Below are positions 9,757 to 18,808 of a stretch of DNA of 64,000 bases, piece by piece. Source of the DNA: Gemmatimonadota bacterium (GTDB lineage: Bacteria > ARS69); assembly GCA_030747075.1 (NCBI GenBank), contig JASLLL010000006.1, forward strand, positions 47,774 to 111,773, given 5' to 3'. Made by a program: the position numbers and the translations under genes. Within the stretch, counting starts at the first letter, position 1. The number at the start of each line of letters is the position of its first letter. A model generated the notes under the pieces. It saw only the letters and a program-made list of their open reading frames with translations. It was not told where the DNA came from and searched no databases.

Positions 9757-12159
9757 ATGCATCGGAACATCTCTCTTGCCGCTCTGGCGGTCGCCCTGTC
9801 TTGCCTTGCGCCGTGTCCCTCGTTCGCGTGGGATACCTACAACACCGTCCTTCGCAGCCATCAGAATGTCCACCCCGGCGTGAATGACTGCTGGGGGTAC
9901 ACGGCCCCGGACGGAACGGAACTGGCCATCTATGGCTACGATCTGGGAACGGCCTTCGTGAACGCGACGGACCCGGACAACCCGGTCGAGATCTTCGACC
10001 TGGCCGGTCCCAGTTCCGTCTGGCGAGACATCAAGACATACCTCAACTATGCGTACATCGTCACGGAAGGATCGGGCGCGGGGACGGGCATGCAGATTGT
10101 GGATCTCTCGGATCCGCTGAACCCCGTCTATGTCACCACCTACACGGCGGCCGGAATGACCACCGCGCACAACATCTGGATCGACGAACCCGAGGGCGTC
10201 GCCTATTGCTGCGGGGCGGCCCCGGGCGGGGGGATGCACATTCTGTCGCTTGCGGACCCCGAGAATCCGGTAGAGCTGGACTTCTTCAGTCAGTACTACA
10301 TCCACGATCTGTATGTCGGGAACGGTCGAGCTTATGCCGGGAACATCTACTCGGGCGCGCTTCGGATCATTGATGTGACGAATCCATCCCAGCCGGTGAC
10401 CATTGCTTCGCATTTCTATCCGGACGGATTCACACACAACGGGTGGCCGACCGCGGATGAGTCGCACTGCATCACCACGGATGAAGTCGGCGGGGGGCAC
10501 CTGAAGATCTGGGACATCTCCAACTTCTCGAACATCTCGCTTGCCGGAGAGTGGGAGCCGGACCCCAACGGGATCATCCACAATGCTCTGCTCCGTGACG
10601 ACATGGCGTACATCTCCTACTACACGCGCGGAGCCCGAATCGTGGATGTCACGAACCCGACCGCTCCCGTGGAAGTGGGGTACTTCGACACCTCCACAAG
10701 GCCCAGCGGGTTCAATGGTGACTGGGGCATCTACTGCTTCCGGGACGACAACATCGTGTACGCGTCGGATCGCCAGAACGGACTGTTCATCTTTGAGTTC
10801 GTCGGGGACTTTGCCGCGGACATTTCCGGGGTCGTGCGTGACGCGGGAACGATGGCCGTTCTGGACAGCGCGACGGTAACCCTCCTGGAGGACGGGCTCA
10901 CACTCTCTACCGGAGGGGCGGGCACCTATGCCGGCGCGGTCTCCGGAGGGAGCTACACGGTGATCACCACGCGGTTCGGTTATGTACCGGACACGACCGT
11001 TGTGGCCATGCCCGGGCACTCGCAGGTGACCCACGATGTACTGCTGAGCGCGTCCCCGAACGGGGCGGCGCGGCTTCACCTGACATACCGCGGCGCCCCT
11101 GCGGAAGGGGTGCTGATGGATATCCCGGGGACCCCCGTTCACGGACTGGTGTCGGACGCCGCCGGGGAGATTCTCGTGCCGGGTCTTCCGGTGGGACAGA
11201 CCTGGGGGCTTCGCGTGGCGCGCTTCGGGCTGGCGGTGACGGAGATTCCCGCAGCGGTCACCGAGGGGACCGTGACGGATGTGTTCGCGGAACTGGCCTC
11301 GGGATTCCAGGACGACTTCGAAGTCGATCAGGGCTGGACGGTGGGAGACCCCGCCGATGACGCAACGGACGGATTCTGGGAACGGCGGATTCCTCTCGGC
11401 AGCTACTTCCTGGGTATCGTCGGTCCCGAAGAGGACGCAACCCAGGCCGGGACCGGATACGCCTACATCACGGAACGCCATGTGATGGGGGCCTATGTCG
11501 GGACTTCGGATGTGGATACCGGGCGCACCTCCGTGCTCTCCCCCGTGTTTGATGCGACCGGGCTGGGGTCACTCATGCTGAACTACCAGCGCTGGTTTTC
11601 GAATCGGGCGCCCACTCCCGCATCGGATCCGTTCCGGGCGGAGATCAGCAACGACGGCGGCGCCACCTGGACGAATCTGGAGACGGTGAACACGGGAACG
11701 GACAGCTGGGCCGCGGTGAGCATCTCGCTGGACGGGGTGATCACCCTGACGGACTCCATGCGTCTCCGGTTCTCGGCGGAGGACCCAGGTAGCGACACCT
11801 ATGTGGAAGCCGGACTCGACGATGTAGAGATTCTCTCCACCGCGACTTCGGCGGGAATCCCGTCTGCCGCGACGGACTCAGAGTCTCTGCTTCGCGCTCC
11901 AGTGCCGAGTCCGTTCCGTTCGAGCGTGGACTTTTCGTTTGAACTCCCCGCATCCGATGCCGTGGAACTGGTCGTCCACGATGTCTCGGGGCGTCGAGTC
12001 GCGCGGCTTCTCTCCGCCGAGCGCCTGGCTTCGGGAGTGCATCGCGTTCGCTGGGACGGGCGGGATGACCAAGGGCGACAGGCGGTTCCGGGTGTCTACT
12101 TCGTGCGGCTGGAAACCCGGGAAGGCGTGGAGTCCGAGAAGGTCGTGCGCGTTCGCTGA
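9757..12159 (+). CDS. Secreted LVIVD-repeat protein (choice-of-anchor B type) with C-terminal sorting-like module
   Basis: An 800-residue exported protein of unknown role. A signal peptide (about residues 1-24) is followed by LVIVD repeats to about 345, each ending in phrases such as MQIVDLSDPLNPV and IVDVTNPTAPVEVGY. This resembles the 'choice-of-anchor B' family. Next are two carboxypeptidase-regulatory-like Ig domains (about 345-510), a jelly-roll-like segment starting FQDDFEVDQGW (about 518-700), and a C-terminal FlgD/Por-tail-like module from about 714 (GRRVARLL, WDGRDDQGR, GVYFVRLE). ATG 9757 has TGAGGAA upstream. It is convergent with the DUF2203 gene 16 bases away. Confidence 0.85.
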   Translation: MHRNISLAALAVALSCLAPCPSFAWDTYNTVLRSHQNVHPGVNDCWGYTAPDGTELAIYGYDLGTAFVNATDPDNPVEIFDLAGPSSVWRDIKTYLNYAYIVTEGSGAGTGMQIVDLSDPLNPVYVTTYTAAGMTTAHNIWIDEPEGVAYCCGAAPGGGMHILSLADPENPVELDFFSQYYIHDLYVGNGRAYAGNIYSGALRIIDVTNPSQPVTIASHFYPDGFTHNGWPTADESHCITTDEVGGGHLKIWDISNFSNISLAGEWEPDPNGIIHNALLRDDMAYISYYTRGARIVDVTNPTAPVEVGYFDTSTRPSGFNGDWGIYCFRDDNIVYASDRQNGLFIFEFVGDFAADISGVVRDAGTMAVLDSATVTLLEDGLTLSTGGAGTYAGAVSGGSYTVITTRFGYVPDTTVVAMPGHSQVTHDVLLSASPNGAARLHLTYRGAPAEGVLMDIPGTPVHGLVSDAAGEILVPGLPVGQTWGLRVARFGLAVTEIPAAVTEGTVTDVFAELASGFQDDFEVDQGWTVGDPADDATDGFWERRIPLGSYFLGIVGPEEDATQAGTGYAYITERHVMGAYVGTSDVDTGRTSVLSPVFDATGLGSLMLNYQRWFSNRAPTPASDPFRAEISNDGGATWTNLETVNTGTDSWAAVSISLDGVITLTDSMRLRFSAEDPGSDTYVEAGLDDVEILSTATSAGIPSAATDSESLLRAPVPSPFRSSVDFSFELPASDAVELVVHDVSGRRVARLLSAERLASGVHRVRWDGRDDQGRQAVPGVYFVRLETREGVESEKVVRVR

Positions 12160-12175
12160 TTCGGCGCGGAGCCTG

Positions 12176-12541
12176 CTAGCGGGCCTGCTCGGAGAAGATA
12201 TCGAGGCGAATGTTGGATCCCGGTTCCACGAAGAAGCGGATGCCCTCCTCGTCAGGCATCCATGAGAACTGAATGTCGCGCCTGCGGTGCCGGCCGGGGA
12301 ACTCGACGAGTCCGCTCTCGAAGTCCTTCAGGTGGCAGCCGAGTGTCTTGAGTTCCGCATCCAGGTCCGAGAGTTCACGCGTGAGACGGTCGTGTTCCGG
12401 CGAAGAGTTGCCGAACTCCTCGCGGACTCTGATCAGTTCCTTCCACTTGTCCGCTGCATCGCGCGCAATGGATCGCACAAGAGGGAGGGCCTGTTCGGCT
12501 TCCCGGATTGAAAAGCGCCGCTCTTCCTGGGATGCACTCAT
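12176..12541 (-). CDS. DUF2203 family protein
   Basis: A 121-residue soluble protein of unknown function. It fits DUF2203: an N-terminal helix FSIREAEQALPLVRSIA, a central coiled-coil region (about 25-70) and the C-terminal pattern KDFESGLVEFPGR followed by IQFSWMPDEEGIRFF. The ATG has a GGAGGGGAACG ribosome site directly upstream. It lies 170 bases downstream of korB on the same strand, so read-through is possible but not shown. No catalytic motif is recognised. Confidence 0.85.
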   Translation of the reverse strand: MSASQEERRFSIREAEQALPLVRSIARDAADKWKELIRVREEFGNSSPEHDRLTRELSDLDAELKTLGCHLKDFESGLVEFPGRHRRRDIQFSWMPDEEGIRFFVEPGSNIRLDIFSEQAR

Positions 12542-12671
12542 CGTTCCCCTCCCGGCCCGCCGGTCTGCGGGACACTAGTAGCATCGGCCGGACCGCACCG
12601 GCTCTTCACCGGAATCCTGCGGCCGCTTTGGGGGGATCGGTCGGTGATTGCGGGCGTTTCGCCCTCCCTCC

Positions 12672-12688
12672 GGCGAAGCCGCAGCAGA
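12672..12688 (-). repeat. 17-nt dispersed repeat, copy 1
   Basis: On the minus strand this reads TCTGCTGCGGCTTCGCC, identical to 63872-63888 on the plus strand. Both copies sit in intergenic sequence downstream of a gene. It lies between korB and the DUF2203 gene next to a small GGGCG-TTT-CGCCC hairpin (12648-12660). Confidence 0.45.
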
Positions 12689-12711
12689 GCGCAGCCCGAC
12701 ACCCAAACCAG

Positions 12712-13737
12712 TTAGATCTCCCAGACATCCCCTTGCTCAAGAAGGTCTTCCAGCTTCCCCGGCCCTTCGGCCGCAGTGACCGTGGCGATCTGGTCCGCCA
12801 TGGCCGCATCGAAGGTGGGGGCCTCCACGGCTCGGAACACGCCGATGGGAAGCGGGAAATCCGGGGGTTGCAATGACGCAAGCATAGACGCCATGGCCAC
12901 AGAAGGGGCCTTTTCGTCGTGGACGAAGAGGCCGTCCGTCTGGTTTCCGCTTTCAGGAATGTCGACGATTTCAAGGTCCCGGGACTGGAAGCGAAGACCC
13001 TTGTTCTCTTCCGAGCCGAACACGAGCGGCTTCCCATGGGCGAGCTCCACCTGCGTGTCCTTGCGGTGGGCTCTCTCCGTGATGCTCTTGAAGGCGCCGT
13101 TGTTGAAGATGTTGCAGTTCTGGTAAATCTCCACGAAGGAGGTTCCGCGGTGAGCCTGAGCCCGCGCGAGCGTCTCCTTGAGATGCTGCCCTGAGACATC
13201 GGTGGTGCGGGCGACGAAAGTGGCTCCCGACCCAAGCGCCAGCAGGATCGGATTGAACGGAGGGTCCACGGTGCCGTAGGGCGAGGACCGCGTGCGCTTG
13301 CCGTACTCCGAAGTGGGGGAGTACTGGCCCTTGGTGAGCCCGTAGATTCGGTTGTTGAACATCAAGATGTTGATGTCGACATTGCGCCGGAGCGTATGGA
13401 TGAGGTGATTCCCTCCGATGGCAAGCGAGTCTCCGTCTCCGGACGCGACCCATACGGACAGATTCGGGTTGGCAATCTTCACACCACTGGCGATGGCGGC
13501 CGCACGGCCATGAATGCCGTGGAAACCGTAGGTCTTCAGGTAGTACGGAAACCGGCTGGAACATCCGATGCCCGACACGAAGACGAAGTCCTCCCGGGGA
13601 ATCCCGAGCGTCGGAAGGATGTTCTGTACCGCCGAGAGAATGGAATAGTCTCCGCAGCCCGGACACCATCGGATGGCCTGATTGCTGACGAAGTCCTTCT
13701 TGACGAGGGGAGCGCTCCCGTTGGCCTGGTCGGTCAT
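12712..13737 (-). CDS. korB: 2-oxoacid:ferredoxin oxidoreductase, beta subunit (KorB type)
   Basis: Thiamine-diphosphate and iron-sulfur subunit of 2-oxoglutarate (or related 2-oxoacid):ferredoxin oxidoreductase, which converts the oxoacid plus CoA to acyl-CoA with reduction of ferredoxin. The 341-residue protein shows WCPGCGDYSIL with two cluster cysteines (25 and 28), a further cysteine in SGIGCSSRFPYY, and the ThDP motif GDGDSLAIGGNH ... FNNRIYGLTKGQ. The ATG overlaps the korA stop (ATGA). The two-subunit layout is KorAB-like; pyruvate or branched-chain substrates cannot be excluded. Confidence 0.92.
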   Translation of the reverse strand: MTDQANGSAPLVKKDFVSNQAIRWCPGCGDYSILSAVQNILPTLGIPREDFVFVSGIGCSSRFPYYLKTYGFHGIHGRAAAIASGVKIANPNLSVWVASGDGDSLAIGGNHLIHTLRRNVDINILMFNNRIYGLTKGQYSPTSEYGKRTRSSPYGTVDPPFNPILLALGSGATFVARTTDVSGQHLKETLARAQAHRGTSFVEIYQNCNIFNNGAFKSITERAHRKDTQVELAHGKPLVFGSEENKGLRFQSRDLEIVDIPESGNQTDGLFVHDEKAPSVAMASMLASLQPPDFPLPIGVFRAVEAPTFDAAMADQIATVTAAEGPGKLEDLLEQGDVWEI

Positions 13738-15596
13738 TCCCCGTCCTCCAGCGTGCGGTGGATTGCATCCAGGATCTCCGAACTCTTGAACGGTTTGCCC
13801 TGGACCTTGTTGTACTGTTTCACATCGATGAGGAACTCCGCTCGCAGCATGTGCGCCAACTGGCCGAGGTTCAGTTCCGGGACCAGGATCTTGTCAAACC
13901 CCTTCAGGAGTTCCTCCAGATTCTTCGGGAAGGGGAACAGGTAGTCCACATGAACATGGGACACTTGAAGACCGTTTTCCGCGCCGCGCCGCAGCGCGCC
14001 GCAGATGGCTCCGTAGGTGCTCCCCCAACTGACAATCAGGAGTTTGCCGGTGCGGTCCCCGACCACTTCGGCGTCGGGGATGGAATCCTGGATCCGGGCG
14101 ACCTTCTCGGCGCGCAGCTGGACCATCTTCTGGTGGTTGGCGGGGTCGTGGCTGACATTGCCGCTCCCGTCCTCCTTTTCCAGGCCTCCGATCCGATGTT
14201 CCAGGCCCGGCGTGCCGGGAATGGCCCAGGGCCGTGCGAGCGATTCCGGGTCCCGATCGAAGGGGCGGAAGCCCTCCGGGTCTGTTCGCAGCTTGACGGG
14301 GATTCCCGGGAGTTCGTCCGGGGAGGGGATCTTCCACGGCTCCGCGCCGTTGGCGAGGTATCCGTCCGAGAGAATGATGACCGGAGTCATGTACTGGATG
14401 GCGATCCGCGCCCCCTCCATGGCTGCCCAGAAGCAATGCCCCGGAGAGCGTGCGCTGATAATGGGGATGGGGGCCTCGCCGTGCCGCCCGTAGGCGGCCT
14501 GAAGCAGGTCCGCCTGCTCCGTTTTCGTGGGGAGACCCGTGGAGGGACCTCCTCGCTGGATGTTCACGATCACAAGCGGGAGCTCCGCCATCACAGCCAG
14601 CCCCATGGCTTCCGACTTGAGCGCCATGCCCGGCCCGCTGGTGGTCGTGACCGCGAGCATCCCCGCGAACGCTCCACCGATCGCCTGGCAGATGGCTGCG
14701 ATCTCATCTTCGACCTGGATGGTCAACACGCCATGGCGCTTGTGCTTGGCCATCTCGTGAAGGATGTCGCTGGCGGGGGTGATGGGATAAGTGGACAGAA
14801 ACACGGGAAGCCGGGAGCGGTGCCCGGCGGCGGTCAGTCCGAGCGCCATGGCCGTATTGCCGTTGATGTTGCGGTATTTCCCGGGAGGGAACTCCGCCTT
14901 CTCCACGCGATAAGTGGTCTGGAAGACATGCGTGGCCTCGCAGTAGGCTCGTCCGCCCTGGATCGCGAGGCGGTTGGCCTCGGCCAGTTCGGGGCGGTTC
15001 TGGAACTTCTTTTTCAGCCAGGCGACCGTGGTGTCGGATGACTGATTGTAGAGGTAGTACATCATCCCCAGTGCGAAGAAGTTCTTGCATCGGTCCACGG
15101 TCTTGCGGGGAAGGTCCAGCTTCTCCAGCGCCTTCCGCGTGAGCGTCGTAAGCGGAACTTCGATGGTTCGGTAGCCGTCCAGCGAGTGGTCATCCAGGGG
15201 GCTCTTCTCGTACCCGGCAAGCTGGATGTTCTTCGGCGTGAAGAGATCCGTATTGATGATCAGGATGGCATTGACCTTGAGGTCCTGGACGTTCATGCGA
15301 AGCGCGGCGGGATTCATCGCGACGAGTGCATCCGGCTGATCACCGGGAGTATGAATGTCCATGCTGGCAAAGCTGATCTGGAAGCCGCTCACGCCAGCCA
15401 GCGAACCCGCGGGTGCGCGGATCTCGGAAGGGAAGTCCGGGAAAGTGCTGACATCGTTCCCGAGGATGGCGGAGGTGTTGGTGAACTGGTTTCCGGTGAC
15501 CTGCATTCCGTCACCGGAGTCTCCGGCGAACCGGATGATCACACGCTGGACGCTTTCGACTCCGTTCTGCACGGGGTCCTTCGCTGTCGGGTTCAT
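13734..15596 (-). CDS. korA: 2-oxoacid:ferredoxin oxidoreductase, alpha subunit with fused gamma domain (KorA type)
   Basis: Partner of korB. The 620-residue protein starts with the gamma-type domain (RFAGDSGDGMQVTGNQFTN, about residues 17-200). The alpha pyrimidine-binding domain follows, with STYPITPASDILHEMAKH, and then the transketolase-C-like region (LLIVSWGSTYGAICGALRRG). ATG 15596 is chosen because it directly precedes the conserved N terminus and has GGAG upstream; the frame is open 21 codons further. The gamma-alpha fusion is typical of KorA/OorA-like enzymes. It is translationally coupled to korB and lies 59 bases after the DHH phosphoesterase gene. Confidence 0.92.
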   Translation of the reverse strand: MNPTAKDPVQNGVESVQRVIIRFAGDSGDGMQVTGNQFTNTSAILGNDVSTFPDFPSEIRAPAGSLAGVSGFQISFASMDIHTPGDQPDALVAMNPAALRMNVQDLKVNAILIINTDLFTPKNIQLAGYEKSPLDDHSLDGYRTIEVPLTTLTRKALEKLDLPRKTVDRCKNFFALGMMYYLYNQSSDTTVAWLKKKFQNRPELAEANRLAIQGGRAYCEATHVFQTTYRVEKAEFPPGKYRNINGNTAMALGLTAAGHRSRLPVFLSTYPITPASDILHEMAKHKRHGVLTIQVEDEIAAICQAIGGAFAGMLAVTTTSGPGMALKSEAMGLAVMAELPLVIVNIQRGGPSTGLPTKTEQADLLQAAYGRHGEAPIPIISARSPGHCFWAAMEGARIAIQYMTPVIILSDGYLANGAEPWKIPSPDELPGIPVKLRTDPEGFRPFDRDPESLARPWAIPGTPGLEHRIGGLEKEDGSGNVSHDPANHQKMVQLRAEKVARIQDSIPDAEVVGDRTGKLLIVSWGSTYGAICGALRRGAENGLQVSHVHVDYLFPFPKNLEELLKGFDKILVPELNLGQLAHMLRAEFLIDVKQYNKVQGKPFKSSEILDAIHRTLEDGE

Positions 15597-15655
15597 AGCT
15601 CCGCTCTCGCCGCAAGGCGATGGTTCCCCCGGTCTCCCGGGAAAAGGCTGACGGC

Positions 15656-16780
15656 TCACGCCCCCCGGGAGGAGGAGGCAGACAGTTTCTTGACGACTTG
15701 CTTCCTTGCCCTGTTCTTCGACACCCCTGATCTATCGGTTGAGAGGGATGGGGTCAAGAGATCCTCGGGTTTTCTTCCGATTGCGTCCATTTTCTCCAGG
15801 AATCGGAGCGTCAGGATATCTCGTGCGCGGGCGTAAGTGGAGGGGGTGAATCGATCCAGATGGGCGATCCCACCCGCCATCATTCCGTGTCCGCCCGCCT
15901 TTCCTTCCTTGCCGACCACCCGGGCAATGGTCCGTCCCGCATGGCCGGAGCGGACCCTGGTTCGGAGCGACAGGGCCACCATGCCGTTCACCTGGCCCAT
16001 GCAGAGCGCCCAGCGCACGGAGTCCAGTCGCAGAATCATGTCGCAGAACTCGGCGCAGAAGTCCGGGTTGGAGATCTTCCCCAGCGAAGTGACGGAGACA
16101 TCCCCGTAGAGGACGGAGTGAGACAGCGCGTGTCCCATCAGCCCGAAGTACTCCCGGGAGACGCCCGCGTGTTCGATGTCGGAGATCTTGCGGAAGTCCA
16201 CATGCGGGAAAAGCGCGACATAGGCGTCGCGGTCCCTGCGTGAGGCTTCCCGGCTGAGGCTTTGCGTCTCCGCTTTGATTCCGTAGAAGAGCGCGGTGGC
16301 CAGGTCCGGGTCCAGCCGGAGGCGGGCGGCGCGAAGGTACTCCAGCATCATGGTGGCCGTGGCGCCGAAGCGGGTGCGGATGTCGTGGAAGGCGGCGCGG
16401 CGAGTCTCCCGGCGAATGGGGTGGTGGTCGATGACCACTTGCGGTACGCGTCCGGACGGCAGCGAGTTGTTTCCGCTCCGGGGCTGCGTGTCGACGAGCG
16501 CGAAGCCGCAATAGGTCGAGAAGTCCACCTCTTCCACCGGTTTCAGACCGGAGCGCACGGCGCGGATCAGCGCTTGATTCTCCGCGCGGCCGACCGTTCC
16601 ACCGTAGGCGATATCCACCTCGGCGCGGGTTCGCCTCTCCAGTATGCGACGAAGCGCAAGTGCGCTGGCCACGGAGTCCGGGTCCGGGTAGTCGTGCGTC
16701 AGGATGAGTATTCTGTTGGCGCCGTCGAATGCGCGGAGCAGGCGCTTCAGTCGGGTCCGGCTCATCTCGGTGGTCTTCAT
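15656..16780 (-). CDS. DHH/DHHA1-family phosphoesterase (NrnA-like)
   Basis: A 374-residue cytosolic phosphoesterase, probably acting on oligoribonucleotides, pAp or cyclic dinucleotide products. The DHH domain shows the metal ligands in HDYPDPDSVASAL, DTQPRSGNN and DHHPI. The C-terminal DHHA1 domain has GGHGMMAGG. NrnA proteins are usually about 310-340 residues; here a basic, lysine/serine-rich tail adds about 35. ATG 16780 is preferred because AGGAA is 5 bases upstream and the protein then begins close to the DHH domain; 38 in-frame codons upstream have no similarity. It lies between ptsP and korA on the same strand. Confidence 0.87.
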   Translation of the reverse strand: MKTTEMSRTRLKRLLRAFDGANRILILTHDYPDPDSVASALALRRILERRTRAEVDIAYGGTVGRAENQALIRAVRSGLKPVEEVDFSTYCGFALVDTQPRSGNNSLPSGRVPQVVIDHHPIRRETRRAAFHDIRTRFGATATMMLEYLRAARLRLDPDLATALFYGIKAETQSLSREASRRDRDAYVALFPHVDFRKISDIEHAGVSREYFGLMGHALSHSVLYGDVSVTSLGKISNPDFCAEFCDMILRLDSVRWALCMGQVNGMVALSLRTRVRSGHAGRTIARVVGKEGKAGGHGMMAGGIAHLDRFTPSTYARARDILTLRFLEKMDAIGRKPEDLLTPSLSTDRSGVSKNRARKQVVKKLSASSSRGA

Positions 16781-16872
16781 GACGATTCCTGCCGTCGGTC
16801 CTTTCGAGAAGAGATCCCGTGCGTGATTCCGGGTGAACGGCGTTTCCCCGAAGGGAAGCGGGCATTCACGAA

Positions 16873-16892
16873 GTTCCGAAAACAGACGGAAC
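16873..16892 (-). promoter_or_regulatory. Inverted repeat upstream of the DHH gene
   Basis: GTTCCG-N8-CGGAAC is a perfect 6-bp dyad 93 bases upstream of the DHH start, in the 184-base gap after ptsP. It may be an operator or a small hairpin; nothing else distinguishes the two. Confidence 0.25.
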
Positions 16893-16964
16893 ATACTAGC
16901 ACCCCAGAGTCACGCGGGCCAGCTTCGTCGACCGCCTTTCGGCGTCCCGTCCGCAGTTCTTGAG

Positions 16965-18713
16965 TCAGCCGGACTCCGCCTCTCGGATGAGGGTGCGGAT
17001 TTCGCGGGTCGTGGCCAGGGAGACGGCGCGGTCGGCCACGGTCCGCCACTCGGCCGCGTCCACCGAGGCCAGCACCAGTCCCACGGGGAGGATCCACTGC
17101 GGTGCCATCGAGAGCCTCTCCACGCCCAGTCCCACGAGCAGCGCCGTCAGAGACGGGTCTCCCGCGATCTCCCCGCAGACCGACAGCGGGGTGCCTGTCT
17201 CCAGGGAGAGCGCGCTCAGGTGCGCCAGCGCCCGGAGCACGGCCGGGTGGCAGGGGTCGTAGTAGGCCGCGAGGTGGGCCGCATCCCGGTCGACCGCGAG
17301 GATGTACTGCGCGAGATCGTTGCTCCCGATCGAGATAAAGTCCGACTCGGCGAAAATCTCCGGTGCCAGCGCGACGCCCGCGGGGTGTTCGATCATCGCC
17401 CCGACGGGGAGGTCCGGGGAGTGGCGGATTCCTTCGCGGCGAAGGTCCTCGTGAAGGTCGTGGACAAGCGAGCGGATGCGTCGGATGTCGTCCACGCCGG
17501 AGACCATGGGGAGCAGAAGGCGCACCGGTCCGTCGGCGGCGGCCTGAAGCACGGCGCGGATCTGGGTGCGAAGCAGCGCGGGGTTCTCCTGAAGGAAGCG
17601 GAGGGAGCGAAGCCCGAGCGCCGGGTTCCGTTCGTGGAGGAGTCGCGTTCCGGGGAGGTGCTTGTCGCTGCCGAGATCCAGAAGCCGGATGTCCACGGGG
17701 TCCTGCGTAAAGGCACACGCCGCGTCCGAGTACTCTTCGACCAGTTCGGCTTCGGTGGGGATGGTCGTCCGCGAGAGGTAGAAGAACTCCGTGCGGTACA
17801 GCCCGATCCCGTCCGCGTCCACCTGCGCCGCGTTGTGGATGTCCCTCCGGGCACCGGCGTTTCCGAGAAGGTAGATCCGGCGCCCGTCGGCGGTCCGGCG
17901 ATGCCCGCGTGGATCGGACGGGGCGGGAGGCGCGAGGAGCCTCCGGCGGCGGAGGTTCTCTCTTGCGGACTCCAGCGCTTCTTCCGCCGGGTTGATGAGG
18001 ACCTGTGCTTCGTCCGCCTCGATGATGAGCAGATCCCCGTCGCGCACCTGCGCCAGGAGGCCTTCCACCTGAATGAGCGCGGGGAGGTCCAGCGCGCGGG
18101 CGAGAACCGCGACATGGCCCATCTGCCCGCCCTGCTCGCACAGGATTCCCGCGATGCGGTCCGGGTCCATCCGGGCGAGAAGGCTCGGCGGCGGGTTGTC
18201 CGTGACGAGGATGACCCGGCTGTCGCGCACGGGTTCGGTGTCGGTCTGGTCCCGGGGAGATCGGCCGCCCAGATGGGAGAGAATCAGCCGCTCCGCGTCC
18301 GTCATGTCGATCACTCGGTTTCGGATGATCTCGCTGGACGAAAGCTCCAGTTTCACGCGGATCTGATCGAAGCGGTGTCGGACGGCTCGGGCCGCATTGG
18401 TGCGGGTTTCGCGGATGGCGGTCTCCACGGAGGTCAGGAGCGTCGGGTCGCGGAGGATCATGCGCTGGGCCGCGAAGATCTCGGATTCGTTCTGGGAGAG
18501 AATGCCCCTGGCCCAGTCGAGATCCGCCTCGGCGTCCTGATCCGCAGCCTCCAGCGCCTCCCGGAACCGCACGATTTCGGCTTCGACATCCGTCTCGGAC
18601 TCCAGCACAAACGAGGGAACGACGGAAGGATCCTCCAGGCGGATCTCGGCTGCGCCGATGGCGGTGCCGTCGTGGATCGTTTTTCCGTGGAGGAGGGTGT
18701 GTTTTCGTTCCAT
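16965..18713 (-). CDS. ptsP: Phosphoenolpyruvate--protein phosphotransferase (PTS enzyme I)
   Basis: Takes phosphate from PEP onto a histidine and passes it to HPr. The 582-residue protein has the full EI layout: an N-terminal HPr-interacting region, the phospho-histidine motif here reading GGQMGHVAVLAR (usually GGRTSHxAIxAR), and a C-terminal PEP-binding barrel with IEHPAGVALAPEI, SIGSNDLAQY and the active-site cysteine in SVCGEIAGD. ATG 18713 follows AAGGG and precedes the conserved start. No HPr or EII genes are in the window, so it may serve a regulatory (Ntr-type) chain. The arginine of the His motif is replaced by glutamine. Confidence 0.88.
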   Translation of the reverse strand: MERKHTLLHGKTIHDGTAIGAAEIRLEDPSVVPSFVLESETDVEAEIVRFREALEAADQDAEADLDWARGILSQNESEIFAAQRMILRDPTLLTSVETAIRETRTNAARAVRHRFDQIRVKLELSSSEIIRNRVIDMTDAERLILSHLGGRSPRDQTDTEPVRDSRVILVTDNPPPSLLARMDPDRIAGILCEQGGQMGHVAVLARALDLPALIQVEGLLAQVRDGDLLIIEADEAQVLINPAEEALESARENLRRRRLLAPPAPSDPRGHRRTADGRRIYLLGNAGARRDIHNAAQVDADGIGLYRTEFFYLSRTTIPTEAELVEEYSDAACAFTQDPVDIRLLDLGSDKHLPGTRLLHERNPALGLRSLRFLQENPALLRTQIRAVLQAAADGPVRLLLPMVSGVDDIRRIRSLVHDLHEDLRREGIRHSPDLPVGAMIEHPAGVALAPEIFAESDFISIGSNDLAQYILAVDRDAAHLAAYYDPCHPAVLRALAHLSALSLETGTPLSVCGEIAGDPSLTALLVGLGVERLSMAPQWILPVGLVLASVDAAEWRTVADRAVSLATTREIRTLIREAESG

Positions 18714-18808
18714 GATCCCTTCCAGGAGGCTGGCGGACACGACAGAGGATAGCGCACCCGCGCCGTCACGACCAGATGCGGCGTGGCGTGCGGCCAAATG
18801 CCGGAGGG

